This document shows positions 41,301 through 51,075 of a DNA stretch of 64,000 nt, one piece after another (the stretch's first letter is position 1; each line of letters starts with the position of its first letter). The translations under genes were made by a program, and so were the position numbers. The notes beneath the pieces are model-generated. The model ran no database searches. It was given only the letters and a program-made list of their open reading frames with translations, and was not told the origin of the DNA. The stretch is taken from positions 3,858,001-3,922,000 of the forward strand of contig NW_024881278.1 of the NCBI RefSeq assembly GCF_018691265.1. Direction: 5' to 3'. The DNA is from Tyto alba (taxonomy: Eukaryota; Chordata; Aves; Strigiformes; Tytonidae).

Positions 41301-42436
41301 AAAGCAGGACAGAGACTTCTGCAAGTCTCCTGAATCTGTCTCATCTTCCCAGCCTTGAGCACCATTTGGAAGAAATGGTGGACACGCCCACAGATGAAAA
41401 AAAAGTTTTGAGTTTCGTAGAATAATAAACACAAAGCCACTCTTAGACCCAGAGGAGCCCAGGTGAGGTCTAGGCTTCATACCATCCAGCACTTCTCAGT
41501 GCTGGTAACAGCACTGCCCAGGTGCAGCCACAAATTTATTACAATACCCCGAAGAGAGCTCAGATAATAATTACCATCAGCTGATAAGACCAGGAGCTTG
41601 GCTCTAGGACCATGGTCTCCACTTGGGCTACTCTACATAGTCTCATCGAGGTCTTCTGGGTAACTATTCCCAAGGTCTGCTCAGGAAGGTCTTTCTTTTG
41701 CAGATGCCTTTCTGAGCTACCCCCATACATTGCTGTCATGGCCAGGAACAGTGTTAGTGCTCTTGCTCTTAAGTCTCTGGGGAACGGGAAGAACAGGAGA
41801 GAGGTTTCAAGACACTCTAAACAATAATCACAAACCAGCAGCTTGGAGAAGGAGAAGTGGTTTTGCACTCAAAAGTGCCAAGCAGAGCTGGCCACCTGCA
41901 TAGCTGCAACCCAGTGCTAACACACTACCTTCAAGGAGATCCCAGCTCATTCCTCACGCTACCTTAACGTGACGACTGCAGGATGAGAGCTGCACTTCTG
42001 GGCCTTCAAGGAAACTTTTGAGGCTAAACGTAATAGGAAATGGAGAAAGGAACCAGACCTCCTGCATGAGAAACCCAGAGAGAAAAAGTTCTGAGCTTAT
42101 GAACGGCGGACGGCAGCATATGTATCCCATTTTTGGAGTCTATTGTTGCTCTTTTTTACACATGCTGTGGCTTAATGAGTAATACAAAACAGGAGCATGC
42201 CTAATACTACCTTTCTCTAGAGCACAGACTATGCCCACTTAGCCAAAAGATTATACAAGACAATCCATAGCTTGGACTTAATTCCTGGAGCAAAATGTTA
42301 GCACATTTTCAGCAAATTTATCAACACTGTGAAATAGGATAAAACAAAAAGAGTACAATGCCTTCTAAATGCAAACAAAGCATTTGGCTGTTTATGCTTC
42401 ATCGATGAAAACTTCTCCAGAATCCAGAATGAAAAA

Positions 42437-42440
<4 letters not shown>

Positions 42441-42471
<31 letters not shown>
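42441..42471 (+). repeat. Poly(T) tract, 31 nt
   Basis: The longest homopolymer in the window. Confidence 0.95.
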
Positions 42472-42474
<3 letters not shown>

Positions 42475-45400
42475 TGTTCTTATCATAATGACTAGAAGAT
42501 GCAACAACAAACATGCAAGAAAAATCACAAAATACGTATGTCTGGACTTACGGAAAAATATTGTGAAAGCTGAATGTCAACCAACAAGGCTGAAAGAGAA
42601 ACTAACTGAAAACCCCTTTGTGTTTCTCTTTTTCAGAAATTAAGAATACTGATGGTTGTGCAGAAGGTACACCAAGTGCAGCATGAGAACAGACTCTGTT
42701 TCTAGCCATCAAAAAGACCAAGAGCTTGGCAGATTAATTAAGCTACCAAAGAAACGTCCCCACTGGTGGATATGTCAGCATATGGGGAAAAAGTGTGTAT
42801 TCCAGATGGTGATGGGGAAGAGGTTTTTGGTAGCTGTGACTACTTACAGTCCTCTCATCATTACTTGCTGATGGTCTTCTGTAGCAGCACACCTAATAGG
42901 TTCCAGTAACTTACTATGGGTGTCATTAATGATACATAAGTTTAGTTTATTATAAAAATAAAAATTAATTACATTTTTTTATTTAATAGAAAAGTCAAGA
43001 CTTATTAAAGATTACATTTATTTCTATCAAAAGATAGCAGTAGATCAGAAATACACTAAATGAGGTTTAAAGATTCCCATTAACTTCTTAAGTTTTTAAT
43101 GACAACCCACAGATGAAATCCACACTTAGAATTCTGAAAACAGATTTTAAAATATGCATAAACTGTTAGAAGTCTCCTAATGCAGTATAAAAACTGTCCA
43201 AGACTATGGGCAGAGGGAGGCGTGGCGGGGGAACAAAGAGAAAAATCACCTAAATCTCTTGTTACAGTGGAAGATGTGTCAACGCACAGCAGCATGTTGT
43301 CCTTTCTGCCTGGCCAGGCTACAACAGGAGGCAAGTTCCCAAGTCAATGATGATCCCACCAGATAATAAGAGATTAACTGCTGGGATAGCTAATAAAGCT
43401 GTGTTATTAAGTGGTACCACAGCAGTACGAAGTATTTGTTGCTGAGGCACCTAAACTCCATCCTGTGGCAGCAGCTTATAGCGTAGGCTGTATTCCACCT
43501 GGGGCAGAGAGGCTCTGCGGGTACCAGTAAACCACACCAGAGCCATTCTGCTGGCTACAGCTCAGACTCATCATCACAACATGATCATCACATGCATCAC
43601 GCTTTTACTGTGCCACAAGCAGATCGTGAATGACTTCTTTGCACACTACTAGCTCGTTTTCCTGCACGGGAACTACCCTTAACCATAGCTCATTATTTAT
43701 GCTCACCAGAGAGCAAGGGTTGCTCCCACCTGGCAGTAGAACTGTGGAAAATAGCCTCGGAAAAGCTGGGAACTTTGGCAAGTATCAGGCATACGTGGTG
43801 CTGCTCTCTTAAGCCAACATAGCAGGGTTTTTACTAGAAACCTCCATGCAATCACAAGCTGTTACTGCTTAACTTAGAGCCAAGCCTTCCTGCTGCAAGA
43901 TGGCTTTTAGATCTTCCGTGGATGTGACACAAACGGGGCTTCTCTAATGCTCGCTCACCTGCAGCCAACGCTCCTTTGCTCAGCCCCACAACGTGGATCA
44001 AAGCAAAGTCAACATGACTGGCCCCAAAATGAGCGTTTTGTTTCACATCGTTTGCAAGATCCCATCAACAGCCAGCCCAGGTGCTGTTTTCATTCTGCCC
44101 ACACACAAATCAATGACAAAAAGCAAACTCACTCACACAGGTGGTGCATTTCACCACCCTAAAAGTCAGGATTTTCTCATACCCTTCATTTAATGTCACT
44201 GCTGTCAAATCCGTAACGCGTTGGAACAAAACCAGCCTTTATGTAACCTAATAAATAAAAGTCACCGAGGCAATAGCTATGCATAAATTTTAGCTAAAAA
44301 CATTTTGTTAGAAGAACACGAATGTCCTCTGTAAAGCGGGTAGCATTTTAAAATAATGTTCTAGCCATTGTTAATACTTTATTGCTATTCATCATAGAAC
44401 CATTAATCATGGTGAACTCATTTGGTATTAATGTGGATGTCATAAAGTACTTCTGCTGCATTTCAATTATAACTCAGCCTTTAAAACGCTGCCAGCACTA
44501 CATGGAAAGCTTTGAAAACCAAATTTGAATAGTCTGTTCAGAGATAACTACAATCGCATTCTGGCACGGAGAAACAACCTCTTCCATTCCCAACGCCTAC
44601 CCTGAAAGGGCTGAGGAGCCCGGGGGGGCCGTGCCCTGACCCAGGGCTGGGTGCAAGGAAGAAGAGGGAGCCCAGCGGGAGGCCCCGGGGCAGCCACAGC
44701 CATCCAGACCAGCAGTTTCCCCTTGGGCTGCTTCAGCCCCACCGGTTAACCATGGCTAAGCTGCAGCAAGGCCAACCTTTCAAGGCCCCGAAGGAGATTT
44801 CCTTTTTTCCTATCACTTCTGTGATTCCCCGAGGCACTATCTCGCTTCCAGAGTTGAGTGCTTTTGTTTTTTTCTCTGCTATGTAGTATCTGTCCAAACA
44901 AAAACACCAGAGGCAACATATATCTACAACCTACTGTCTTTAGAGACAGCAAAGGAGTATGCAACACATCAGAGTGGACCTAAGGGAGCTGCTATCCTGA
45001 CCTCTCTGATGACAGTTGGAAAAAAAAATCCTTTCTGGCCTCAAGAGGCACTGAAAGAGGAAAACAGGCAGCACAAAATGCAACACGGACCTAAACAACT
45101 GTCAGCTCCTTGCCATCAGGGAAGCCAAGAACTTGTGTAAGTTTACCTTGACAAACCAGGATTTTTGTTCCCTCGCTGCCAGCAGAGCTTCCAGCAGCAT
45201 TTTACATACAGAATCAAATCTCAACGACTCAACAATCATAATGCTTCCTATCAGAAACAGCGGTAAATGGAGAAAAGACAAAATACTTCTTACTAGCTAA
45301 GGGAACTTTAAAAATGATTATTTTTTGAAAATTCTTGCATATAATTCCCATTCTATTCTATCTAGGTCATCAATGTAACATGTACGCACACAGCAAAAAT

Positions 45401-45406
45401 TCCTAC
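45401..45406 (-). other. PLCB1: Splice donor of the PLCB1 exon
   Basis: The exon ends ...CCC AAG and is followed on the minus strand by GTAGGA, matching the AG|GTRAG-type donor at the GT, A and G positions. The next intron therefore starts in phase 0. Confidence 0.8.
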
Positions 45407-45475
45407 CTTGGGAGCTCTGGCATGTTTTCCGCATCTGGCATCTTTGACAAGGCTGATATCTAGCAGCTCAGTCTC
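45407..45475 (-). CDS. PLCB1: PLCB1 exon (phospholipase C beta-1, PH-domain coding), single internal exon
   Basis: Seen: read on the minus strand this 69-bp segment is a 23-codon open stretch, phase 0 at both ends, encoding [15 protein letters not shown] followed by GKHARAPK. It is bounded by TTTTCCTTCCAG upstream and AAG|GTAGGA downstream. Known: from memory, vertebrate PLCB1 has [15 protein letters not shown] then GRHAKAPK at about residues 60-82, so 20 of 23 positions agree and the three changes are conservative (L/I, R/K, K/R). PLCB1 hydrolyses PIP2 to IP3 and diacylglycerol at the plasma membrane under G-alpha-q control. This exon lies in the N-terminal PH domain, before the EF-hands and catalytic X/Y barrel, so no catalytic residues are here. 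PLCB2, PLCB3 and PLCB4 fit less well as I recall them. The rest of the protein is outside the window. It is too short to appear as a long open frame. Confidence 0.9.
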
Positions 45476-45522
45476 CTGGAAGGAAAAATTGCAACACAGA
45501 TAATTATTACATTAGTCAAAAA
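45476..45522 (-). other. PLCB1: Splice acceptor, polypyrimidine tract and candidate branch site of the PLCB1 exon
   Basis: On the minus strand the exon is preceded by ATTTTTCCTTCCAG, a good polypyrimidine tract ending in CAG. About 35-40 nt upstream of the AG lies TGACTAATG, a good match to the branch consensus (YTNAY). This supports the reading frame and the orientation of the gene. Confidence 0.8.
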
Positions 45523-45769
45523 AGCCTTGTTGTGTTAACAGTGCCCCACTTCCCACATCTGTCAGGGGTTTGCCTGTTTGCAATGATGCCAGTCGACTCT
45601 GAGAACAGTTTCAAGGAGTGCTCGGCTGCACTTAAGGTATTCTAACAGCAATATGAAGACCTTAGACACGTAACTCGGTCTCCTTAAAAATGCACAGGTC
45701 TCTTTTGACATATAGAAGCCATGTAAGTCAAGCTTATTTCCTGGATCACTAAATAGCAGCTGCTGTGGT

Positions 45770-45800
45770 TTTGTTTTTTGTTTTGTTTTGTTTTTTTTTT
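45770..45800 (+). repeat. (TTTTG)n and T run
   Basis: TTTTG units followed by T10, about 0.3 kb upstream of the PLCB1 exon in transcript terms. It reads CAAAA on the PLCB1 strand. Confidence 0.8.
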
Positions 45801-46322
45801 CTCCTTTTTAATACAATTTTAGCATTTTGATTCTAGTCACAGTGTGAAAAAGGCGATGTTACAAGCAGAACACCCTGCCTCTGCAACAGAAAACCTACTT
45901 TATTATTGCCAGAACTCTTTGAAAAGTGCACATAAACCCCAAGAAGTGTTATATCTACAATGGTAACAGTTTTAGTGACTATTGCTCAATAAAAACCACA
46001 TACTTTTGATAAGCATATCACAGTTCATACGTTACTCTCAAGTTGTGGGTTATACAACATGTGCTGTACTTGGAACAAAACTGGCACGTGATGACAGCTT
46101 CTGCCGGGCAAATTCTTGTCCTCCCCTACACATGTGTAACATGAAGAGTCTCCTGTCACTGATAACCTTGTGGTTATCCCTGCCAGTGCCTGGCAGCACG
46201 GGAAGGATGGTGTGCCTGCCAGCGCCAGCCCAGCAGGATGCTCCCACCCCTCCAGGATCAGCACGGAGCATTCATCTCTCCAAACACGCAGCAAATTATA
46301 GCCTTCAGCCAACATAATTTGC

Positions 46323-46918
46323 ATAGAATAGAATCACAGAATCACAGAATGGTTTGGGACCTTAAAGATCATCCGGTCCCCTGCCCCGGGCAGGGCCCCC
46401 TTCCCCCAGCCCAGGGGGCTCCCAGCCCCGTCCAACCTGGCCTTGAACCCTTCCAGGGAGGGGGCACCCACAGCTGCTCTGGGCACCCTGGGCCAGCGCC
46501 TCACCCCCCGCACAGGGAAGAATTTCATCCTTGTATCTAATCTGAATCTACCCTCTTTCAGTTTAAAAGAGTTACCCTCATCTTATCACTATACTCGTTG
46601 ATAGAGAGCCCTTCCCCACCTCTCCTGTCCCCCCTTTAAGCCCTGGGAGGCCGCTCGAAGGGCTCCCCGGAGCCTTCTCTTCTCCAGGCTGAACCCCCCC
46701 AACTCTCTCAGCCCGGCCCCCCAGGGGAGCTGCTCCAGCCCCCCCAGCATCTTCGTGGCCTCCTCTGGCCCCGCTCGAGCAGCTCCGGGTCCTTCTGCTG
46801 GTGGGGGCCCCCGAGCTGGCCCCAGCACTGCAGGGGGGTCTCCCCAGAGCAGAGCAGAGGGGGGGAATGCCCTCCCTGGCCCTGCTGCCCCCCCTGCTCT
46901 GGCTGCAGCCCAGGTTAC
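46323..46918 (-). mobile_element. CR1 LINE, 5'-truncated 3' end
   Basis: Seen: on the plus strand the block opens ATAGAATAGAATCACAGAAT, then GGTTTGGGACCTTAAAGATCATC. That is the reverse complement of the CR1 3' end with its repeated ATTCTGTG octamer. It continues through blocks I know from avian CR1, such as the complements of AGGCTGAGAGAGTTGGGG..., CCTGGAGAAGAGAAGGCTCC and GGGGCCAGAGGAGGCC, and fades near 46918. Known: CR1 is the main bird LINE and inserts are nearly always 5'-truncated. About 600 bp remain, unusually GC-rich and well preserved. It lies about 0.85 kb upstream of the PLCB1 exon and in the same transcriptional sense. The open frames across it are not an intact ORF2. Confidence 0.93.
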
Positions 46919-47318
46919 CGATTTTCCCCAGTCTCACCCTGGAGACCAGAGCAGTGCGATTCCCAGCTGCCGGCACCCGTGCAAGCACACACATCCACAC
47001 TGCATTACGCCTGCTTTGCCAGGAGCAACACCAACTGTCCTGCGAGACACAGCAAGCACATCTGACCTGATTTAGCATTACTTGACAATCTTAAAGCACA
47101 TCTTAATACTGTCTGCCTCATTTACACTAGCATTTGGACTAATGGCCCATGTTAGTGTGGCTCAATTGCATACTAAATATAGTCTAAATGTACTTCAGCA
47201 GGAGCGTGACCACACTGCAATTAGAGCTATACCAGTTCAATGCATTTCAGCCTTCCAGTAGTAATTGCAAATTCTGTGTGAAGAATTTGAAATCTCTGTG
47301 CTGGACAAAGCCAATACG

Positions 47319-47366
47319 TTGTTTTGTTTTTTTTTTTTTTTTTTTTTGTTTTGTTTTGTTTTTTTT
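47319..47366 (+). repeat. T/G-only tract with a 21-nt T run
   Basis: Only T and G: GTTTTG, then T21 at 47327-47347, then repeated GTTTT units. Confidence 0.9.
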
Positions 47367-47725
47367 AATTCCAAGTGGAAAATAAAAAAAATTCTTTTCT
47401 CATGGACATGTTATTTTGCCATGGGTTACTTTGTATCCTTATTTCTTTTCCATTTTAAGGGACCCACTACTGCACAGCTCTTGTAAACCTTTCCTGTCTA
47501 CTAAGACATAGGCTCTACCATCGAATTTTCATGTGACCATACATTCGTAACATTCCCCTCTGTCCCTCGTTATCAATCCCATTTCTCTTCTGTTACAGTA
47601 CCTGCTGAACTTACATGAGCAAGTTTTCCCTCTTCATCTAGCCCCTTTAGAGGAAACTTGCACTTTTGAGATCGCTAGTTTCTGCTCTTACTTGCCTGAA
47701 AGAGGAAGGTATTAAAACGTACAGG

Positions 47726-47752
47726 TATTAGAAAGAAGTATTCTTTCTAATA
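47726..47752. repeat. Perfect short hairpin
   Basis: TATTAGAAAGAA and TTCTTTCTAATA form a 12-bp perfect stem around GTA. Too short for a microRNA precursor. Confidence 0.75.
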
Positions 47753-48685
47753 TTCTTTGCAGGGGTGTAAAAGGTGGTATTTTGCAAACCTCCTTAGTAA
47801 ATAACCCAAGCTACACCAATACACAAGGCATAGGGACACAAGCACTCTTCCGACAGCGCTGCCGCCTCTCACATGGGTGCCTGATCATAACTATAATGAT
47901 AAGGACATATATCACAGCTTGGCTACAGCTGTCCCTGTTCCAGCTCCGGAGCACCTGGGCGTCTGTGAACCCAACACTCAGTTCCAGTTTGAAGCTGATC
48001 TTGCTTCCAGCTCTAAACTACATTGATCCTTACCCTGCCCAACGCGAGCACAACTGATGCCAGAAGTTAGGACAAAGCTCAATTCTCTGAGTGTCAAAAA
48101 AGCCCTTAATTCACCAAAGTCTGGGTAATCTCTCACTATTTAATGAGACGACTGTGTAAGGAATATATAAAACTTGCACAGATCAGCAAGCACTAGCTTT
48201 CCATCTTCCAGTGTGACTGTTCTCCAGGCCTGGATGGGGCCAGCTCCACATCAAAGGGAAATGATTGCAATGGTGAAAAAGCAATGCTGATTTTTACCAG
48301 CCACAATTCTGTCCCTGAGTTTTACGATAATATTCCCACATTCATAGCATTCTTCCCTCAGTGGAATTTATGACTCGAGTCCCAGTGCTGTTGGTGTAGT
48401 GCAAATATGTCTCCATGTATTTTACTAATTCTGAAATCTAGTCCATGTCACATTTGCATCTCAAAATGCAGCATGATACTCCTAGTGCTGGTGCAGATGT
48501 TACAACTTATTTGTCCATTAAACCAGAACTTGTTCCCTCTGCCTCTTCTTTTAAAGAAGTGGTGGGAGAAGGGAATGACTCTGTTACTCTCTCAAGTTGT
48601 TCCTGTGAAACATGACAGTGCCAATTACATCACGGTACCACCTTGGATATACCAGCAGTGGAAGGCAAACTTGCTGCTCAGCACA

Positions 48686-48702
48686 GGGGGGGGGGGGGGG
48701 GG
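48686..48702 (+). repeat. Poly(G) tract, 17 nt, followed by GC- and TA-rich sequence
   Basis: G17, then CGGGGCGG, then an ATATATATA stretch. The G run lies on the PLCB1 template strand. Confidence 0.9.
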
Positions 48703-50574
48703 CGGGGCGGAAATTATATATATATAAAATCAGCGAGAAACGAGCCAAAGAAACACTATGAAATAGGTATGTGTGCAGGTATGGCAGCAGGTGCAACTTT
48801 AAATAAAATGGGAAAATAGCACACTGGAGGGCTTACCTTTGAGTTAACACATGCAGACATTTAGATACTGGCAGAAGTGAAAGTAATGAAATACAGCAGA
48901 GCTATATTCTGGTTTATCACACTCAGAGCAAGAACTAAAGCAGGAACAGAAGAGTTGTGACATAATTATGGGGAGAAGGAGACCAGACAACACTGCACAA
49001 AATGCAAGAAATTGAAAAGAAAACGGGGGCCAAGAGCTAGCATATTCCAGGCTCATCAAACAAAGGGAAGCCAAGGCAGGGCAGAGACGTGCTGAAAGTC
49101 CATCAGCAGAAATTGCCCAGAGCAAACGTGCAGAGCAGAGCATGGAGACGACAGCACTTCACATTTACAGACGAGGCACCCATCAAGGGAGGACGTGCCC
49201 AGGTTTGCTGTTATCGGACAAGAATGTGGCCTTCAGGGTGAGGGGACAGGGGTTATATGTACCACAACAAATAATCCTCACACCCCAAAGCGGTCTCTGG
49301 CCCACTGTGCAATGTTCTACAGAAGCTATGGGCACATGCAGAGCACGTTGTAAAAATAAGATCTTGCCAACTGAAAGGACTGACAACTAAAAATAAAGGC
49401 TTTAACAGCAAACACATGAGAGAAATGAAAGATGCTGAAGAAAAATGGATCTCAAACAAAGATGTTGAGCCACACACAGAGTGAATTTCAGAAATTTTTT
49501 TTTGGTTGGATCGGTCTGGCATTTTAGCTTTAAAAAACAAACAACAAACAGAATTAATAATTTTTTCACTTACGAAAGTGCAACTAGACCTCCCATAACA
49601 CAGACATTAAAAGATCCTTTTAAATGGAGTAACACACATGAGAAAGAGACACCAAAAAGGAAAAGGCAACAACCAGCACCCCTAGGGACAGTACGAAGAA
49701 CCTGAACGACCCTGCTTGGGTCTGCATCCTCCTGGATGGAGGAGGAGGAGGACGTATAGTGTTGTTTTGGAGTTTTGATGACTACTGTCAAACCACCTGC
49801 ACACCATCAAGCTGCTTGCAGAAAATACAATAGCCTGAGGGCCCAAGACCTAGTAAGGACAGTCCAAGAAGAACAGGAGAATAGTGGAGTTTTGTGGGGC
49901 TCCTTTGTCAAGACCAGCTGAAATGGCTGTAGGAAAGACTGACTCCCTGACTATCCATTGTAGGCCCTGTTGCACTGCTACCTCTCTGACATAGAAAGCG
50001 GGTTTTATAATCCTATCCCTATACTCCTTTTTATCCCTGTTTGATAAGACCATTTGATTTGGGGGGATTCCTTCCTAGGCAGCTATTACAAAAGTCACAG
50101 GAAAATAAAGACCAAAGTCTCAGCCACCATCAGGTATCAGAAAGGAATGGTCCAGCTTCCATAAGTACATTTGAAATGTATGCTCAGGTCTGCAAAGCAA
50201 TAGCCCAATAGGTGCTGTAGCCTATGCTCTAAATTAAGCACGAGAGCAGGATATGCATCCATGTAAGTGCCTCTGCAGGCAGCATTCAGTGGGGCTCAGA
50301 TAAATCAGAATTCATAATGTGCCATTTCTTAGAAGTTCTTTGGTTCAAAAATACCAAAGTTCCTGGAATTCCCTGACCGCTGGGCACTTGCTTTCATCTT
50401 TCAAGCAACTAATTAAGAGGACAGAGAGCAACTTCCTCCCAAATGAGAGAAAAGACATTTTCCTATGTCCCCTATTGCAAAATGTGGGCAGACTTTTGTA
50501 AAGGGAAAATACACTTCGGTACTGGACAGAAAAATGCCCCATTTCCTGTGCAGCAGAACCGCCCAAGCCATCCT

Positions 50575-50640
50575 CTGCTCTGTTGACTTAAGTCAACAGG
50601 AGTTTTGCTACTGACTTCCTCTGCAGGCTTGGATGCCGCA
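50575..50640. repeat. Fragment of the same old palindromic repeat family
   Basis: Contains CTGTTGACTTAAGTCAACAG (50580-50599), a perfect 20-bp palindrome, then GAGTTTTGCTACTGACTTCC. This parallels TTGACTTCAATGGGAGTTTTGCCATTGACTTC of the dispersed amniote repeat. Confidence 0.45.
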
Positions 50641-50918
50641 CTAGGCATGAAAGCCATAGCAACTAGAAAAAGAAAAAAAGAAACAAAACAGAACAAACCC
50701 AAACCAAAGCCAAAGACCTCTGCGAGTCCAACTTTTCCCTGTTTGGAGACCTCCAGTCATTGCTGTTGGGACTTATTAATCTTGCAATGGAGCAAGATCT
50801 CTTAATGCAAGTGGTAGATCCCTCCAGTAATGTACAATACAGAAATTCCAGACAAGTGAACTATTAATCCTACCATGTTTGTTTTCAATTAGCAGCTGAG
50901 ACTGAGATGCATTCATAT

Positions 50919-51075
50919 AGGGCTAGATTGTGCAATCTCACTTTTATGGGTGAGCACACACTCACAAAAGCAATAGATTGTGCAACCCTCAGTGACTGCT
51001 TGAGCACTTATAATTAGGCCCGTCTGAATTTAATACAGTAACACCAATTTATACCAGCTGAGAATCTGGCTCACT
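50919..51075. repeat. Probable further copy of the old palindromic repeat family
   Basis: Starts GGGCTAGATTGTGCAATC and includes ACACCAATTTATACCAGCTG followed by AGAATCTGGC. These are phrases I associate with the dispersed GGGCCAGATTCTGC... / ...TTACACCAGCTGAGGATCTGGCCC repeats of reptiles and birds. The 12-mer TAGATTGTGCAA occurs twice exactly (50924 and 50974). Confidence 0.45.

Larger units (their letters stand above)
1..45406 (-). other. PLCB1: Intron downstream of the PLCB1 exon (5' part, continues past the left edge)
   Basis: Inferred from the donor at 45401-45406. I looked in this span for reverse-complement codons of the next PLCB1 coding block (around ITVVYGPDL) and did not find them, so the intron is probably longer than 45 kb. 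Apart from the repeats listed separately it holds AT-rich single-copy sequence. Open frames of 60-157 codons occur on both strands, but none resembles a known protein and their lengths fit chance. Confidence 0.75.
25481..45406. other. Intronic sequence between the old CR1 fragment and the exon
   Basis: Holds the CpG-rich patch at 26.7 kb, several poly(A)/poly(T) tracts and somewhat GC-richer stretches near 30.2, 35.5, 37.5, 38.1 and 44.6 kb. Frames of up to 157 codons (41019-41492 minus, 29603-30067 plus) show no known domain. Confidence 0.6.

Noticed and set aside
41019..41492. 157-codon minus-strand frame on the PLCB1 strand
   Set aside because: Does not resemble PLCB1 or any protein I know; length within chance expectation.
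46578..47078. 166-codon minus-strand frame overlapping the CR1 copy
   Set aside because: It arises from GC-rich CR1 3' sequence and its flank; not an intact reverse-transcriptase ORF.
47726..47752. Perfect 12-bp hairpin as a microRNA precursor
   Set aside because: Stem too short and loop of three bases; not a plausible precursor.
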